Shown here one piece after another: positions 6,508-14,530 of a DNA stretch of 46,239 nucleotides. Origin of the DNA: Lachnospiraceae bacterium (lineage in GTDB: Bacteria > Bacillota > Clostridia > Lachnospirales > Lachnospiraceae). The notes under the pieces were generated by a model, which made no database searches, was not told where the DNA came from, and saw only the letters and a list, made by a program, of their open reading frames with translations. The position numbers were made by a program, and so were the translations under genes. Position 1 is the first letter of the stretch, and each line of letters starts with the position of its first letter. The DNA lies in assembly GCA_015057435.1 (NCBI GenBank), contig SVEJ01000024.1:1-46239 (forward strand), read 5' to 3'.

Positions 6508-6583
6508 AGACTTTCACTCCGCCCTGAAGATACTATTTAATTTCCGTAGGTCATTATAACGCATTATAGAACGTTATACAACC
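6508..6583. repeat. Right attachment-like repeat with truncated FMN riboswitch and promoter
   Basis: Second copy of 372-447. It keeps the promoter (minus strand TTGTAT at 6576-6581, 17 bp, TATAAT at 6553-6558) and the first 24 nt of the aptamer, then switches to element sequence. The promoter therefore fires into the element with an incomplete, non-sensing aptamer. Confidence 0.75.
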
Positions 6584-6624
6584 CTTATTTTCCAATGGTT
6601 TCAAAGAATGGCAATGCACATCTG

Positions 6625-6948
6625 TCATTTTTTTCTATACTTTGACTCAATCTTTACGGTATACACCACAGCTACTACTATTACCTCTAGCATCACGCCT
6701 ACAATAGAGATAAAAAATAGTGGTGAATTTTGCTCAGCTATTAAAAATGGAAATCCAAGCAATGCCAAAACAGTTGCGAATGCACACCATAATTTTCCAA
6801 CCGCACAATTATAAGCTTTCACATTCTCTATCTCTGGCGGTTTCACATTTGACCAGAACCCAACCGGTTTGTCTGCTTTAAATGAGAAAACTCCAAATCC
6901 CAAAAATATCAAACATACCAAAAGCCAAATCACAAGACCGATTATCAT
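6625..6948 (-). CDS. Small integral membrane protein
   Basis: 107 residues with three hydrophobic segments (about 2-22, 52-72 and 76-97) separated by a charged stretch (KPPEIENVKAYN). The size and arrangement recall small DUF3784/SdpI-like membrane proteins of Clostridia; this is a weak resemblance. The ATG is preceded by GGAGGG. The gene ends about 40 bp from the right copy of the riboswitch promoter, so it is the original chromosomal neighbour of the FMN leader. It lies downstream of the 7007-7471 gene and is probably co-transcribed with it. Confidence 0.75.
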   Translation of the reverse strand: MIIGLVIWLLVCLIFLGFGVFSFKADKPVGFWSNVKPPEIENVKAYNCAVGKLWCAFATVLALLGFPFLIAEQNSPLFFISIVGVMLEVIVVAVVYTVKIESKYRKK

Positions 6949-7006
6949 TGCACATCCCTCCGATTTCCTTCTTCATCATAATTTCTTTGTAACGGCATTA
7001 CGGTCT

Positions 7007-7471
7007 TTACTTCATATACAATCCAGCTAGTTTATATTCTTTATCAAATGTAAGCGTATACGTTACCACTTTATCTCCATATGTTACCGGTAGTTGTGCA
7101 ACTGCATACAGTTTCCCTGACTGCTCCATTTCTACGATTGATGCATCGCCAAACGATACATTTGCCTTCCAATCTACATCCATTTTTTCTTTCGCTGAAT
7201 CCATCTTTTCCTTGGTCAGAAATTCTTTCATTGTTTCGTCTGCATAATCTTGTTGCAATGTTTCATAATCTTCCATGTTCAACGCAAATACAACAGCCAG
7301 ACACTTCACTTCCAACTCGTCTTTCGTAAAGGTTGTACTCTCTTCAATCGGAACAGTCTTCGGCATCATGTAGTTCGACAACACTATTAAGCCTGCCAGC
7401 ATTATACCTAAAATCACAATAATTAGAATTATAATCTTTTTCTTACTCATTTTCTCTTTTTGCTTTTCCAT
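7007..7471 (-). CDS. Membrane-anchored DUF3887-like extracytoplasmic protein
   Basis: 154 residues. A Lys-rich cytoplasmic start and one membrane segment at about 13-33 are followed by an external domain of about 115 residues. That domain (LNMEDYETLQQDYADETMKE, then AVAQLPVTYGDKVVTYTLTF) resembles DUF3887, an NTF2-like fold found in exported Firmicutes proteins. No lipobox Cys is present. The ATG follows AGGAAGGA. The gene has its own promoter at 7505-7533. The ligand is unknown. Confidence 0.75.
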   Translation of the reverse strand: MEKQKEKMSKKKIIILIIVILGIMLAGLIVLSNYMMPKTVPIEESTTFTKDELEVKCLAVVFALNMEDYETLQQDYADETMKEFLTKEKMDSAKEKMDVDWKANVSFGDASIVEMEQSGKLYAVAQLPVTYGDKVVTYTLTFDKEYKLAGLYMK

Positions 7472-7504
7472 GTATCTATCCTTCCTTCTTTTTTTATCCT
7501 CCTC

Positions 7505-7533
7505 ATTCTACCACGTCTATTGTATTAGTACAA
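7505..7533 (-). promoter_or_regulatory. Sigma-A promoter of the 7007-7471 gene
   Basis: Minus strand TTGTAC (7528-7533), 17-bp spacer, TAGAAT (7505-7510). Confidence 0.6.
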
Positions 7534-7541
7534 TAAAACAA

Positions 7542-7562
7542 GGGAGAAGATTATCTTCTCCC
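7542..7562 (-). terminator. Terminator of the PilZ gene
   Basis: Perfect inverted repeat GGGAGAAGAT / ATCTTCTCCC followed on the minus strand by TTGTTTTATTG, 25 bp past the PilZ stop. Confidence 0.8.
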
Positions 7563-7587
7563 CCTCATATCCATATCATCAACATGC

Positions 7588-8208
7588 TTATTTGTCCTTA
7601 CTTCTGCGATTCTTTTGCTGTTTCATGCTGATGTAAGTAGACAAATCTTTGCATAGATTCCGTGTCTCCATTCCATAAATAATCATATGTTCCATCTCTT
7701 CTAACCGAACAACACGTCCTATCAGCTTTAGATTATAGCCCATGTCACTAAACACAACCGTCAATTCATCACCAAGCTCTAACTCCAGATTCTTATCTCT
7801 GTCAGCAATGGAAAATCCGGACAAGCTAACATCTCGGATCATAACATCCGTACCCTGCCTTCCAATCATAGCCATTCTGGCATACACTCCAACACTGACA
7901 CGAAAACAGCTTCTTCGATTATGGCGCACACCTTCCCCTGCAACCTGCAAAACATATTGTCCTTTCACATTCACAATACGGGCTGCTCTCCAGATAAACG
8001 GAACCCCATCTTCCGGCGCATATTCTATATTCAGCTGTACATTTTCAAAATTCAGAGTACGCCCATCCTGAAAAATAATCTCAATAATTGCGACATTCTC
8101 TTTCAAGACTTTTTTCACAAACCCTTGTAGCTTCATCTCACCCATGTCTGTACTTGCTATAATGGTCAATGCGTCTCTTTCTTCTAAATCTGATAACTTA
8201 AGCCCCAA
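7588..8208 (-). CDS. YcgR-like flagellar-brake/PilZ domain c-di-GMP receptor
   Basis: 206 residues. The N-terminal half is a YcgR-type beta-barrel domain (LTIIASTDMGEMKLQGFVKK). The PilZ domain follows, with both c-di-GMP motifs visible: RSCFR (RxxxR) at about 98-102 and DVSLSG (DxSxxG) at about 126-131. Such proteins bind c-di-GMP and change motility, adhesion or secretion. The start is the TTG at 8206-8208 with GGAGG eight nt upstream; no better ATG exists. No flagellar or diguanylate cyclase gene lies in the window, so the downstream target cannot be named. Confidence 0.9.
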   Translation of the reverse strand: MGLKLSDLEERDALTIIASTDMGEMKLQGFVKKVLKENVAIIEIIFQDGRTLNFENVQLNIEYAPEDGVPFIWRAARIVNVKGQYVLQVAGEGVRHNRRSCFRVSVGVYARMAMIGRQGTDVMIRDVSLSGFSIADRDKNLELELGDELTVVFSDMGYNLKLIGRVVRLEEMEHMIIYGMETRNLCKDLSTYISMKQQKNRRSKDK

Positions 8209-8535
8209 ATTGTACCCTCCGTGTGTAAATCAAAACACAATCGCTTGTAATACCCATACATATCAACACCTTGTATTTATTATAACAAATGAAAAACCAT
8301 TTGAACACTACAATCCGTGCTAATTTTCAAAAAAATTTCAACTTAAATGCTCTAATTAAAGTATGCATTTCATTAATAAAAGGAAGTTTCTACAAAAAAT
8401 ACTCAAATAATCATAAATTTCTGTCACTTTTTTTACTTGCCAGTTCTTCTATTGCTTGTTATACTCATTTGTGGTAAAAGACAAAAAGTCAGGCTATTAT
8501 TGACATAAACTCATATGAAAAAAGGAGCATATATC
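8209..8535. other. Divergent intergenic region between the PilZ and PurF-like genes
   Basis: About 330 bp, very AT-rich. The minus strand holds an extended -10 (TGTTATAAT, 8279-8287) likely serving the PilZ gene. The plus strand has TTGACA at 8499-8504 and TATTAT at 8494-8499, but no well-spaced box pair for the PurF-like gene. No purine, PRPP or ppGpp riboswitch core was recognised. Confidence 0.5.
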
Positions 8536-9945
8536 ATGGGCGGATTTTTCGGAGTCGTTTCAAAAGAAGATTGTATGTTTGATCTATACTTTGGAACAGA
8601 TTATCATTCTCATCTAGGCACCAGACGTGCCGGTTTAGTAGTATACGGAGACAAAGGATTTGATCGTGCAATTCACAATATTGAGAATTCACCATTCCGT
8701 ACAAAATTTGACAAAGACTTTCATAAAATGCAGGGACATATGGGAATCGGTTGTATTTCCGATTACGAACCTCAACCATTAATGGTTCGCTCCCATCACG
8801 GAACATATGCCATTGCTACTGTTAGCAAAATCAACAATGCTGATGCAATTGTAGAGTCTCTTTTTGCAAACGGAAACTCTCATTTTTTGGAAATGAGTGG
8901 TGGAGATATTAATCCTACTGAATTAGTAGCCGCTATGATTAACCAAAAAGAAAACTTAATTGATGGTATCAATCACGCTTTAGATTTGGTAGATGGCTCC
9001 CTTTCTATTATGTTGATGACTTCCAAAGGAATTTACGTCGGACGTGACAAACACGGACGTACACCAGTTGTTATCGGTAAGAAAGAAGAAGGTTATTGTA
9101 TTACTTTTGAAGACTTTGCATATCGTAATCTTGGCTATGATGATTACAAAGAATTAGCCCCGGGCGAAATTGTAGTGGTTGCAGAAGATGGTGTTAAAAC
9201 TCTTATGACTGCTGGCAAAAATATGAAAATCTGTACCTTCCTATGGGTATATTATGGATATCCATCTAGCTCCTACGAAGGGATCAGTGTCGAACAAATG
9301 CGCTACAATTGCGGTGCCCGCATGGCACAGCGAGATAATGTAAAGCCTGATATCGTAGCCGGTGTACCAGATTCCGGAATGGCACATGCCATTGGTTATT
9401 CCAACGCATCAGGAATTCCTTTTTCAAGACCATTTATCAAATATACTCCTACATGGTCTCGCTCATTTATGCCAACCATTCAAAGCAAACGTGAACACAT
9501 TGCCAAGATGAAATTGATTGCTGTTCATGATTTGATTAAAGGAAAGAGCCTGTTGTTAATTGATGATTCTATCGTTCGTGGAACACAGCTTAGTGAAACA
9601 ACCGAGTTCTTGTATGCAAGCGGTGCAAAGGAAGTACACATTCGTCCTGCCTGCCCACCAATCATGTATGGTTGTAAGTATTTGAATTTCTCCCGTTCCA
9701 CATCTGAGATGGACTTGATTTCCAGAAGAATGATTTGCAAGCTTGAGGGAACAGAGGATGTTCCAGAAGAGGTATTACAGGAGTACACCAATCCAGAGTC
9801 TCCAAAGTACGACCAGATGGTAGAGGAAATCCGCAAGGAATTGAACTTCACTACACTTCGCTACAACCGCTTAGATGATATGTTAGATGCGGTTGGAATT
9901 CCAGTTGAGAATCTTTGTACGTACTGCTGGGATGGTAAGGAATAA
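8536..9945 (+). CDS. PurF-like amidophosphoribosyltransferase paralogue lacking Cys1
   Basis: 469 residues from the ATG at 8536, chosen for AGGAG eight nt upstream; an ATG at 8515 has none. Residues 1-220 have the PurF class-II glutaminase layout and residues 220-469 the phosphoribosyltransferase domain, with the PRPP loop LLIDDSIVRGT at about 340-350. PurF normally begins M-C-G-I and uses Cys1 to free ammonia from glutamine. Here the protein begins MGGFFGVV and the usual Asn-Gly pair is also gone, so glutaminase activity is not expected. Cysteines at the [4Fe-4S] ligand sites of Bacillus PurF seem kept (Cys233 in KICTFLW, PIMYGCKY, LCTYC). It may use free ammonia, be regulatory, or have another substrate. 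Confidence 0.85.
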   Translation: MGGFFGVVSKEDCMFDLYFGTDYHSHLGTRRAGLVVYGDKGFDRAIHNIENSPFRTKFDKDFHKMQGHMGIGCISDYEPQPLMVRSHHGTYAIATVSKINNADAIVESLFANGNSHFLEMSGGDINPTELVAAMINQKENLIDGINHALDLVDGSLSIMLMTSKGIYVGRDKHGRTPVVIGKKEEGYCITFEDFAYRNLGYDDYKELAPGEIVVVAEDGVKTLMTAGKNMKICTFLWVYYGYPSSSYEGISVEQMRYNCGARMAQRDNVKPDIVAGVPDSGMAHAIGYSNASGIPFSRPFIKYTPTWSRSFMPTIQSKREHIAKMKLIAVHDLIKGKSLLLIDDSIVRGTQLSETTEFLYASGAKEVHIRPACPPIMYGCKYLNFSRSTSEMDLISRRMICKLEGTEDVPEEVLQEYTNPESPKYDQMVEEIRKELNFTTLRYNRLDDMLDAVGIPVENLCTYCWDGKE

Positions 9946-9974
9946 GAAAACCTATATATTTATGTATACAGAAA

Positions 9975-10006
9975 GAACCGACATCATAGGATGTCGGTTC
10001 TTTTGT
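9975..10006 (+). terminator. Terminator of the PurF-like gene
   Basis: 11-bp stem GAACCGACATC / GATGTCGGTTC followed by TTTTGTTTG; it sits between convergent genes. Confidence 0.88.
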
Positions 10007-10009
10007 TTG

Positions 10010-10510
10010 TTACTGTTGATTATACCAGTTCCATTCTTTATTAAAATCAAAAGTTCCTTTTACAGCCAAGTAACCTGCCCAAATCAAGAGTATTCCGCTC
10101 ATACGACCATTAAGAATCAATGTTATTACTGAATTCAAAATTGAATATCCCAGCAAAACGCATGCACAAGCACGACTTTGCTTGAACTGAACCCCCAACG
10201 CAAGCACTACTAATAGAATAATATCAAACCATGCAATATTACCATCTAATATCATGGAACCTAACAAGATATTAATTGCCGCCATCACATACACAATAAT
10301 AGATGCAACCGTAATATTACTTCTTTCTTTATGTCTTTCAATACTCTTATAATACTCTGCTCTAGATTTCTTTGGCTCAGTTGTACTAACATATGGTGCA
10401 TCATCCTGTATGCTCCAGCTATAATCTAATTCCTCTTGCTGAACATTGTTAAACCGCATGTTTTCTTCCGACGTTGTCTGTACATTTTCTTCTTCTGTTC
10501 TTAATTGCAT
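10010..10510 (-). CDS. Membrane protein of unknown function
   Basis: 166 residues from the ATG at 10508-10510, which has AGGGGA upstream. The first ~70 residues are polar and acidic (EEENVQTTSEENMRFNN) and end in a basic stretch (SIERHKERSN). Four hydrophobic segments follow (about 72-90, 94-112, 117-135 and 139-155). No catalytic motif was recognised. It starts 43 nt after the stop of the thioredoxin-reductase-like gene and may share its transcript. A link to redox function is not shown by the sequence. Confidence 0.75.
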   Translation of the reverse strand: MQLRTEEENVQTTSEENMRFNNVQQEELDYSWSIQDDAPYVSTTEPKKSRAEYYKSIERHKERSNITVASIIVYVMAAINILLGSMILDGNIAWFDIILLVVLALGVQFKQSRACACVLLGYSILNSVITLILNGRMSGILLIWAGYLAVKGTFDFNKEWNWYNQQ

Positions 10511-10553
10511 AATTTCCCCTCTCAATCTCATTATTTAGATTTTCATATTGTAT

Positions 10554-11453
10554 CTACATTTGCCTTATATAATGTTCTGCGGAAACTGCTGCATTGGCTC
10601 CATCAGATACAGCTGTCACCACTTGGCGAAGTCCTTTTGTACGGACATCTCCTGCAACAAAGAATCCATCTGCTGAGGTCTTACCTGTCTCATCTGCCAC
10701 GATATATCCGTTCTGATCAAGTTCTACCACATCTTTCACTGAAGTCGTCATCGGAACCATGCCCACTGCTATAAATATACCATCCACATCCAGATTTCTT
10801 CCATCCTCTAATAGCAACTTTTCTACCATATCTGTTCCCATAATTGAAGATGGCTTTTCCTCTAATACAAATTCTACATTCTCCTTTGCACGCAACATCT
10901 CCACAGTGCTTGCAGAACCTCGAAATTCCGTTCTTCTATGGACAAGATATACTTTACTACATATATCCGACAAAAATAATGCATCATCCAAAGCGGTGTC
11001 ACCACCACCAATCACTGCAGTTCTTCTCCCCCTATAGAATGCTCCATCACAGGTTGCACAATAAGAAACACCTTTCCCTGCATATTCCTGTTCCCCTGCT
11101 ATTCCCAAGTGTCGATGAATGGCTCCGGCTGCATAAATCACGGTTCTTGTTTCCAATATCTCCCCAGATTGCAGATGTACTTTCCATCCACCTTCATATA
11201 TTTCAAAGTGTTCTGCCTCTCCATCCTTGAATTCCACACCAAGTTTTAATGCATGTTCTCTAAATTTTTCTCCAAGCTCATAACCATTGATTCCTGGCAA
11301 ACCAAGATAGTTATCCACTTGATGACTCTCTGCAATCTGACCTGTACCAAAATACACTTTTTCTACTACTAACACGTTTAAATTGGCCCTTTTAGAATAA
11401 ACTGCGGCAGATAATCCTGCCGGACCACTACCGATGATTACCACATCTAACAT
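10554..11453 (-). CDS. trxB: Thioredoxin reductase family FAD/NAD(P)H flavoprotein
   Basis: 299 residues from the ATG at 11451-11453 (GGAG nine nt upstream; the ATG five codons earlier overlaps that site). The FAD motif GSGPAGLSAAVYS is at about 8-20, the redox pair C132-A-T-C135, the NAD(P)H motif GGGDTALDDA at about 149-158, and the FAD-binding end FFVAGDVRTKGLRQVVTAVS. The length fits TrxB (about 310). It transfers electrons from NAD(P)H to thioredoxin or a related partner. No thioredoxin gene is adjacent, so a ferredoxin-type or other partner cannot be excluded. Promoter at 11523-11551. Confidence 0.9.
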   Translation of the reverse strand: MLDVVIIGSGPAGLSAAVYSKRANLNVLVVEKVYFGTGQIAESHQVDNYLGLPGINGYELGEKFREHALKLGVEFKDGEAEHFEIYEGGWKVHLQSGEILETRTVIYAAGAIHRHLGIAGEQEYAGKGVSYCATCDGAFYRGRRTAVIGGGDTALDDALFLSDICSKVYLVHRRTEFRGSASTVEMLRAKENVEFVLEEKPSSIMGTDMVEKLLLEDGRNLDVDGIFIAVGMVPMTTSVKDVVELDQNGYIVADETGKTSADGFFVAGDVRTKGLRQVVTAVSDGANAAVSAEHYIRQM

Positions 11454-11522
11454 ATCTATCAACTCCATTTAAAATCTATAGATTCACAATATCAATTCTT
11501 GTTTTTTATATTCAACACTACT

Positions 11523-11551
11523 ATCATACCCCTCTTTGCAATAAATATCAA
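11523..11551 (-). promoter_or_regulatory. Sigma-A promoter of trxB
   Basis: Minus strand TTGATA (11546-11551), 17-bp spacer, TATGAT (11523-11528). Confidence 0.6.
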
Positions 11552-11597
11552 TTCTTATTAGCAATTTATTATATCCATTAAATCATTTATCACACCA

Positions 11598-12848
11598 TCA
11601 AAACAGGCGGAGAAATGATCTCCGCCTGTCGTCTACATCTGCTGTTAATCTGTCATACTTGCAAGTTCTTATCGGTAATTTCGTAATATGATGAATATAT
11701 CTGGTTTCATCTCCTGCGAGTAACATCCCCATCGTTTTTCTAAATGAACTAACCATAATACGGTCCACTGCATTCAAACTTGTCCCATTGTCATCCAAGC
11801 TTAAGCGATAAAAGTTGGATGCCGACTCATAACAGGTGTAAATCGCATCTCCTTGTATTTCAATATCCTCACTCATATTCGGACATGAAAATTGACCTAA
11901 TCTCTCTTTGTGACATAACACATCATTGTAATCCTTTTCCATCTGATATACGGTTATGTTTGCCTCATTCTCTCTTCCGTAAGATGCTGAAACCAACATA
12001 TACACCTTATCGTTCCACTCTGCAAAGGAAACGCCTTGCGCATAATACGGAATCTCCAAGGCATACTTTGTAAGAAGCGTTCCCTCTGCATCGAAGGCTA
12101 CCATACGATTGGCAAACCATTCTCCCCACCTTTTTCGTGCAAACTGCCCCACATATAAATGTCCATCATAATAAGAAAGCAATGACGGACAATAACCTTG
12201 TGTGTCAATTGCACCACTATCAAATTCTAACACGTCATCATGCGCATCCTTACCGTTATTAACCCAACATTCTATCTTATCCATCGATACACGTTGTACC
12301 AATCCGTTGTTTGAATCCGCAACATACACAATGCGCTCATCCGGATTATACGCAAGCGCCCCCACATGACACTTTGTATTCAATGTAATCGTAGTAAGAT
12401 ACTGTCTACTTTCTACATCCATAACGTATAGTACAGATTTCTGTTTTTTTGAACCCTTAAGATCTGTATCAACCACAACTTTGTGACTAGCATCATATGC
12501 AGAAATAATCAGATATTCATCCGCAACACAAATCCCTTGTGGTATCATTCCGTTCGACACTTTTTTATTGCGAATATTGGTCTGGTCAATCCCGGGAATC
12601 ACATACGAATCCCCATAATTCAAGGTCGATATATAATCGCCAAAAACCTGCTCATCCAACGAATCCAGCAATTCATCATAAGTCTTATTCAATACGCTTT
12701 CCGTCGATGTATATATTGCGTCTTCTTCACTTGTCGAAGCTTCCACCGGCATTCCCCAAATACAAACCAGCGAAGCAATTAATAACAACACCCCTCCGAT
12801 ACGAACTCTAAAATCAACTTGCTTACTTGGTCTGTTTCTCTTCTCCAT
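11598..12848 (-). CDS. Secreted beta-propeller-like protein
   Basis: 416 residues from the ATG at 12846-12848, preceded by GGAGGGG. A basic N-terminus and hydrophobic core (VLLLIASLVCIWGMPVEAS) form a signal peptide or signal anchor. The mature part has repeated beta-strand units with 'YVADSNNGLVQRVSMDK', 'LYVGQFA' and 'VYMLVSASYGRE' patterns, suggesting a WD40/YVTN-like propeller. No catalytic motif was recognised. The last nine codons (RRRSFLRLF) are written by the terminator hairpin at 11603-11629, so the stop lies in the U-tract. It is a single-gene unit with unknown ligand. Confidence 0.8.
   Translation of the reverse strand: MEKRNRPSKQVDFRVRIGGVLLLIASLVCIWGMPVEASTSEEDAIYTSTESVLNKTYDELLDSLDEQVFGDYISTLNYGDSYVIPGIDQTNIRNKKVSNGMIPQGICVADEYLIISAYDASHKVVVDTDLKGSKKQKSVLYVMDVESRQYLTTITLNTKCHVGALAYNPDERIVYVADSNNGLVQRVSMDKIECWVNNGKDAHDDVLEFDSGAIDTQGYCPSLLSYYDGHLYVGQFARKRWGEWFANRMVAFDAEGTLLTKYALEIPYYAQGVSFAEWNDKVYMLVSASYGRENEANITVYQMEKDYNDVLCHKERLGQFSCPNMSEDIEIQGDAIYTCYESASNFYRLSLDDNGTSLNAVDRIMVSSFRKTMGMLLAGDETRYIHHITKLPIRTCKYDRLTADVDDRRRSFLRLF
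11603..11629 (-). terminator. Terminator overlapping the 3' end of the beta-propeller gene
   Basis: Perfect stem ACAGGCGGAGA / TCTCCGCCTGT with a 5-nt loop, followed on the minus strand by TTTTGATGG. The stop codon TGA (11598-11600) falls in the tract. Confidence 0.85.
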
Positions 12849-13041
12849 ATGTAACCCCTCCATAACTTTTCAGCAATTCATATTCTTTTCAATATTCAGT
12901 TATTTCGCCGATTGACATCCCCCAAAATGATGTCATCAATACTCTAAAAAAACTAATATTATTATACTATTTTTTCAGATTTTTTGCTCTAATTTATTGT
13001 AACCGATTTGTAACTTTTTTATGAACGAAATAAATGATACA

Positions 13042-14427
13042 TTACGAATTCTCAAAAGCTTTCGCATCCCTCACAACCTCGTTACTAAGCAGCAACACGC
13101 AGATAAGATTAGGCACTACCATCAACCCATTGGCGATATCCGACATCCCCCACACAAGCTCCAAAGATTGGGTTGCGCCTACAAACGCCATATAGGAAAA
13201 CAAGATACGATATACGACATTCCACTTGTGTGTTCCCACAAGATACTCAAAAGCTTTCTCGCCGTTATACTCCCAACCAAGAATTGTTGCAAAAGCAAAC
13301 AACGTAATCCCAACAGACACAAAAAGTCCGCCGGCTGGGCCTAACACAGTTTCAAATGCTTGGATAGTAAGAGCTGTCCCTATCACTTCTTCTCCGGCAG
13401 TTTCTAATACTCCGGAAGCTGCAATCGCAAGTCCGGTTACACTACACACTACTATGGTATCCCAGAAGGTTCCCGTCATACTGATATAACCTTGTCTCAC
13501 ATGATTGTTCGTTGATGCAGCCGCAGCAGTGATTGCTGAAGACCCCATTCCGGCCTCGTTAGAAAACACACCTCTTGCAATTCCGTAACGTGCAGCTTTT
13601 ATCATTGATATTGTGATCGTACCAACAGCACCACCGGAAACTGCATGAAGAGAAAATGCAGACATGAACATATCTGCTATTCCTGACGGAACATTTTCGA
13701 CATTTCCAATAATTACAATGATTGCACATATCATATAGAAAACAGCCATTACCGGCACAATCACAGAGGATACTTTCGAAATACTCTTAATTCCGCCAAC
13801 AATAATTAAAAGTGCAGCAATCGTTATCACAATACCGGTATCTGCAACCGGTATTTGAAAAGTTTCATACAATGCCAAAGCAATTGAATTGGCTTGTGTC
13901 ATATTTCCAATTCCAAAGGAGGCACATACTGCAAACAACGAAAAACACCATGCAAGTACCTTGCCAAGTCTGTCATTCTTCAATCCCTTTCGCATAGTGT
14001 ACATCGGACCACCGGACATTTCTCCATTCTCATTTACCTCTCTGTATTTCACAGACAACATACACTCTGCAAACATCGTCGACATACCAAAACATGCAGA
14101 TATCAGCATCCAAATCAAAGCACCGGGACCACCCGCTACCATAGCGGTTGCAACACCTACAATATTCCCTGTTCCGATTGTTGCTGCAAGAGTTGTGGTA
14201 AGTGCTGAAAAAGAAGACACATCTCCTTCACCTTTCGTAGTTCTCGCATCCTTACTCAATGTTATCTTCAAAGCATAGGGAAGTCTTTTCCACGGAAGAA
14301 ACCGCATCCGAATTGTCAGATAGACCCCTGTTCCCATCAACAAACACAATGTCAACGGCCCCCATACAATATCATCTATACAATAAATCATTTCCGCAAA
14401 TGGCATATCAAAAGCTACTTTCTTCAC
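13042..14427 (-). CDS. AGCS family Na+:alanine/glycine symporter
   Basis: 461 residues with about ten hydrophobic segments. The family signatures are clear: GVYLTIRMRFLPWKRLPYA near the N-terminus, TTLAATIGTGNIVGVATAM at about 82-100, GPGALIWM, and GGPMYTMRKGL at about 139-149. The later block FSNEAGMGSSAITAAAA is also conserved. AGCS carriers import alanine or glycine with Na+ across the cytoplasmic membrane. The GTG at 14425-14427 gives this length but has a weak ribosome binding site; the ATG eight codons later is possible. Monocistronic by position. The exact substrate is not determined. Confidence 0.93.
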   Translation of the reverse strand: MKKVAFDMPFAEMIYCIDDIVWGPLTLCLLMGTGVYLTIRMRFLPWKRLPYALKITLSKDARTTKGEGDVSSFSALTTTLAATIGTGNIVGVATAMVAGGPGALIWMLISACFGMSTMFAECMLSVKYREVNENGEMSGGPMYTMRKGLKNDRLGKVLAWCFSLFAVCASFGIGNMTQANSIALALYETFQIPVADTGIVITIAALLIIVGGIKSISKVSSVIVPVMAVFYMICAIIVIIGNVENVPSGIADMFMSAFSLHAVSGGAVGTITISMIKAARYGIARGVFSNEAGMGSSAITAAAASTNNHVRQGYISMTGTFWDTIVVCSVTGLAIAASGVLETAGEEVIGTALTIQAFETVLGPAGGLFVSVGITLFAFATILGWEYNGEKAFEYLVGTHKWNVVYRILFSYMAFVGATQSLELVWGMSDIANGLMVVPNLICVLLLSNEVVRDAKAFENS

Positions 14428-14487
14428 ACACTCTTTACATACTATGTTTCATGTAGGCAAAACATACTATGTACCACACATTCAAAA

Positions 14488-14517
14488 AAGACGCACAGGA
14501 CAATTCCCATGCGTCTT
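14488..14517 (-). terminator. Terminator of the FtsX-type ABC operon
   Basis: Arms AAGACGCA / TGCGTCTT plus inner GG/CC pairs, followed by TTTTTTGAATG on the minus strand. Confidence 0.85.
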
Positions 14518-14530
14518 ATGCATTTCCCAT

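Noticed and set aside
8289-8477. A 62-residue open frame between the PilZ and PurF-like genes
   Set aside because: No ribosome binding site, AT-rich composition and no protein-like pattern; it overlaps the likely PilZ promoter.
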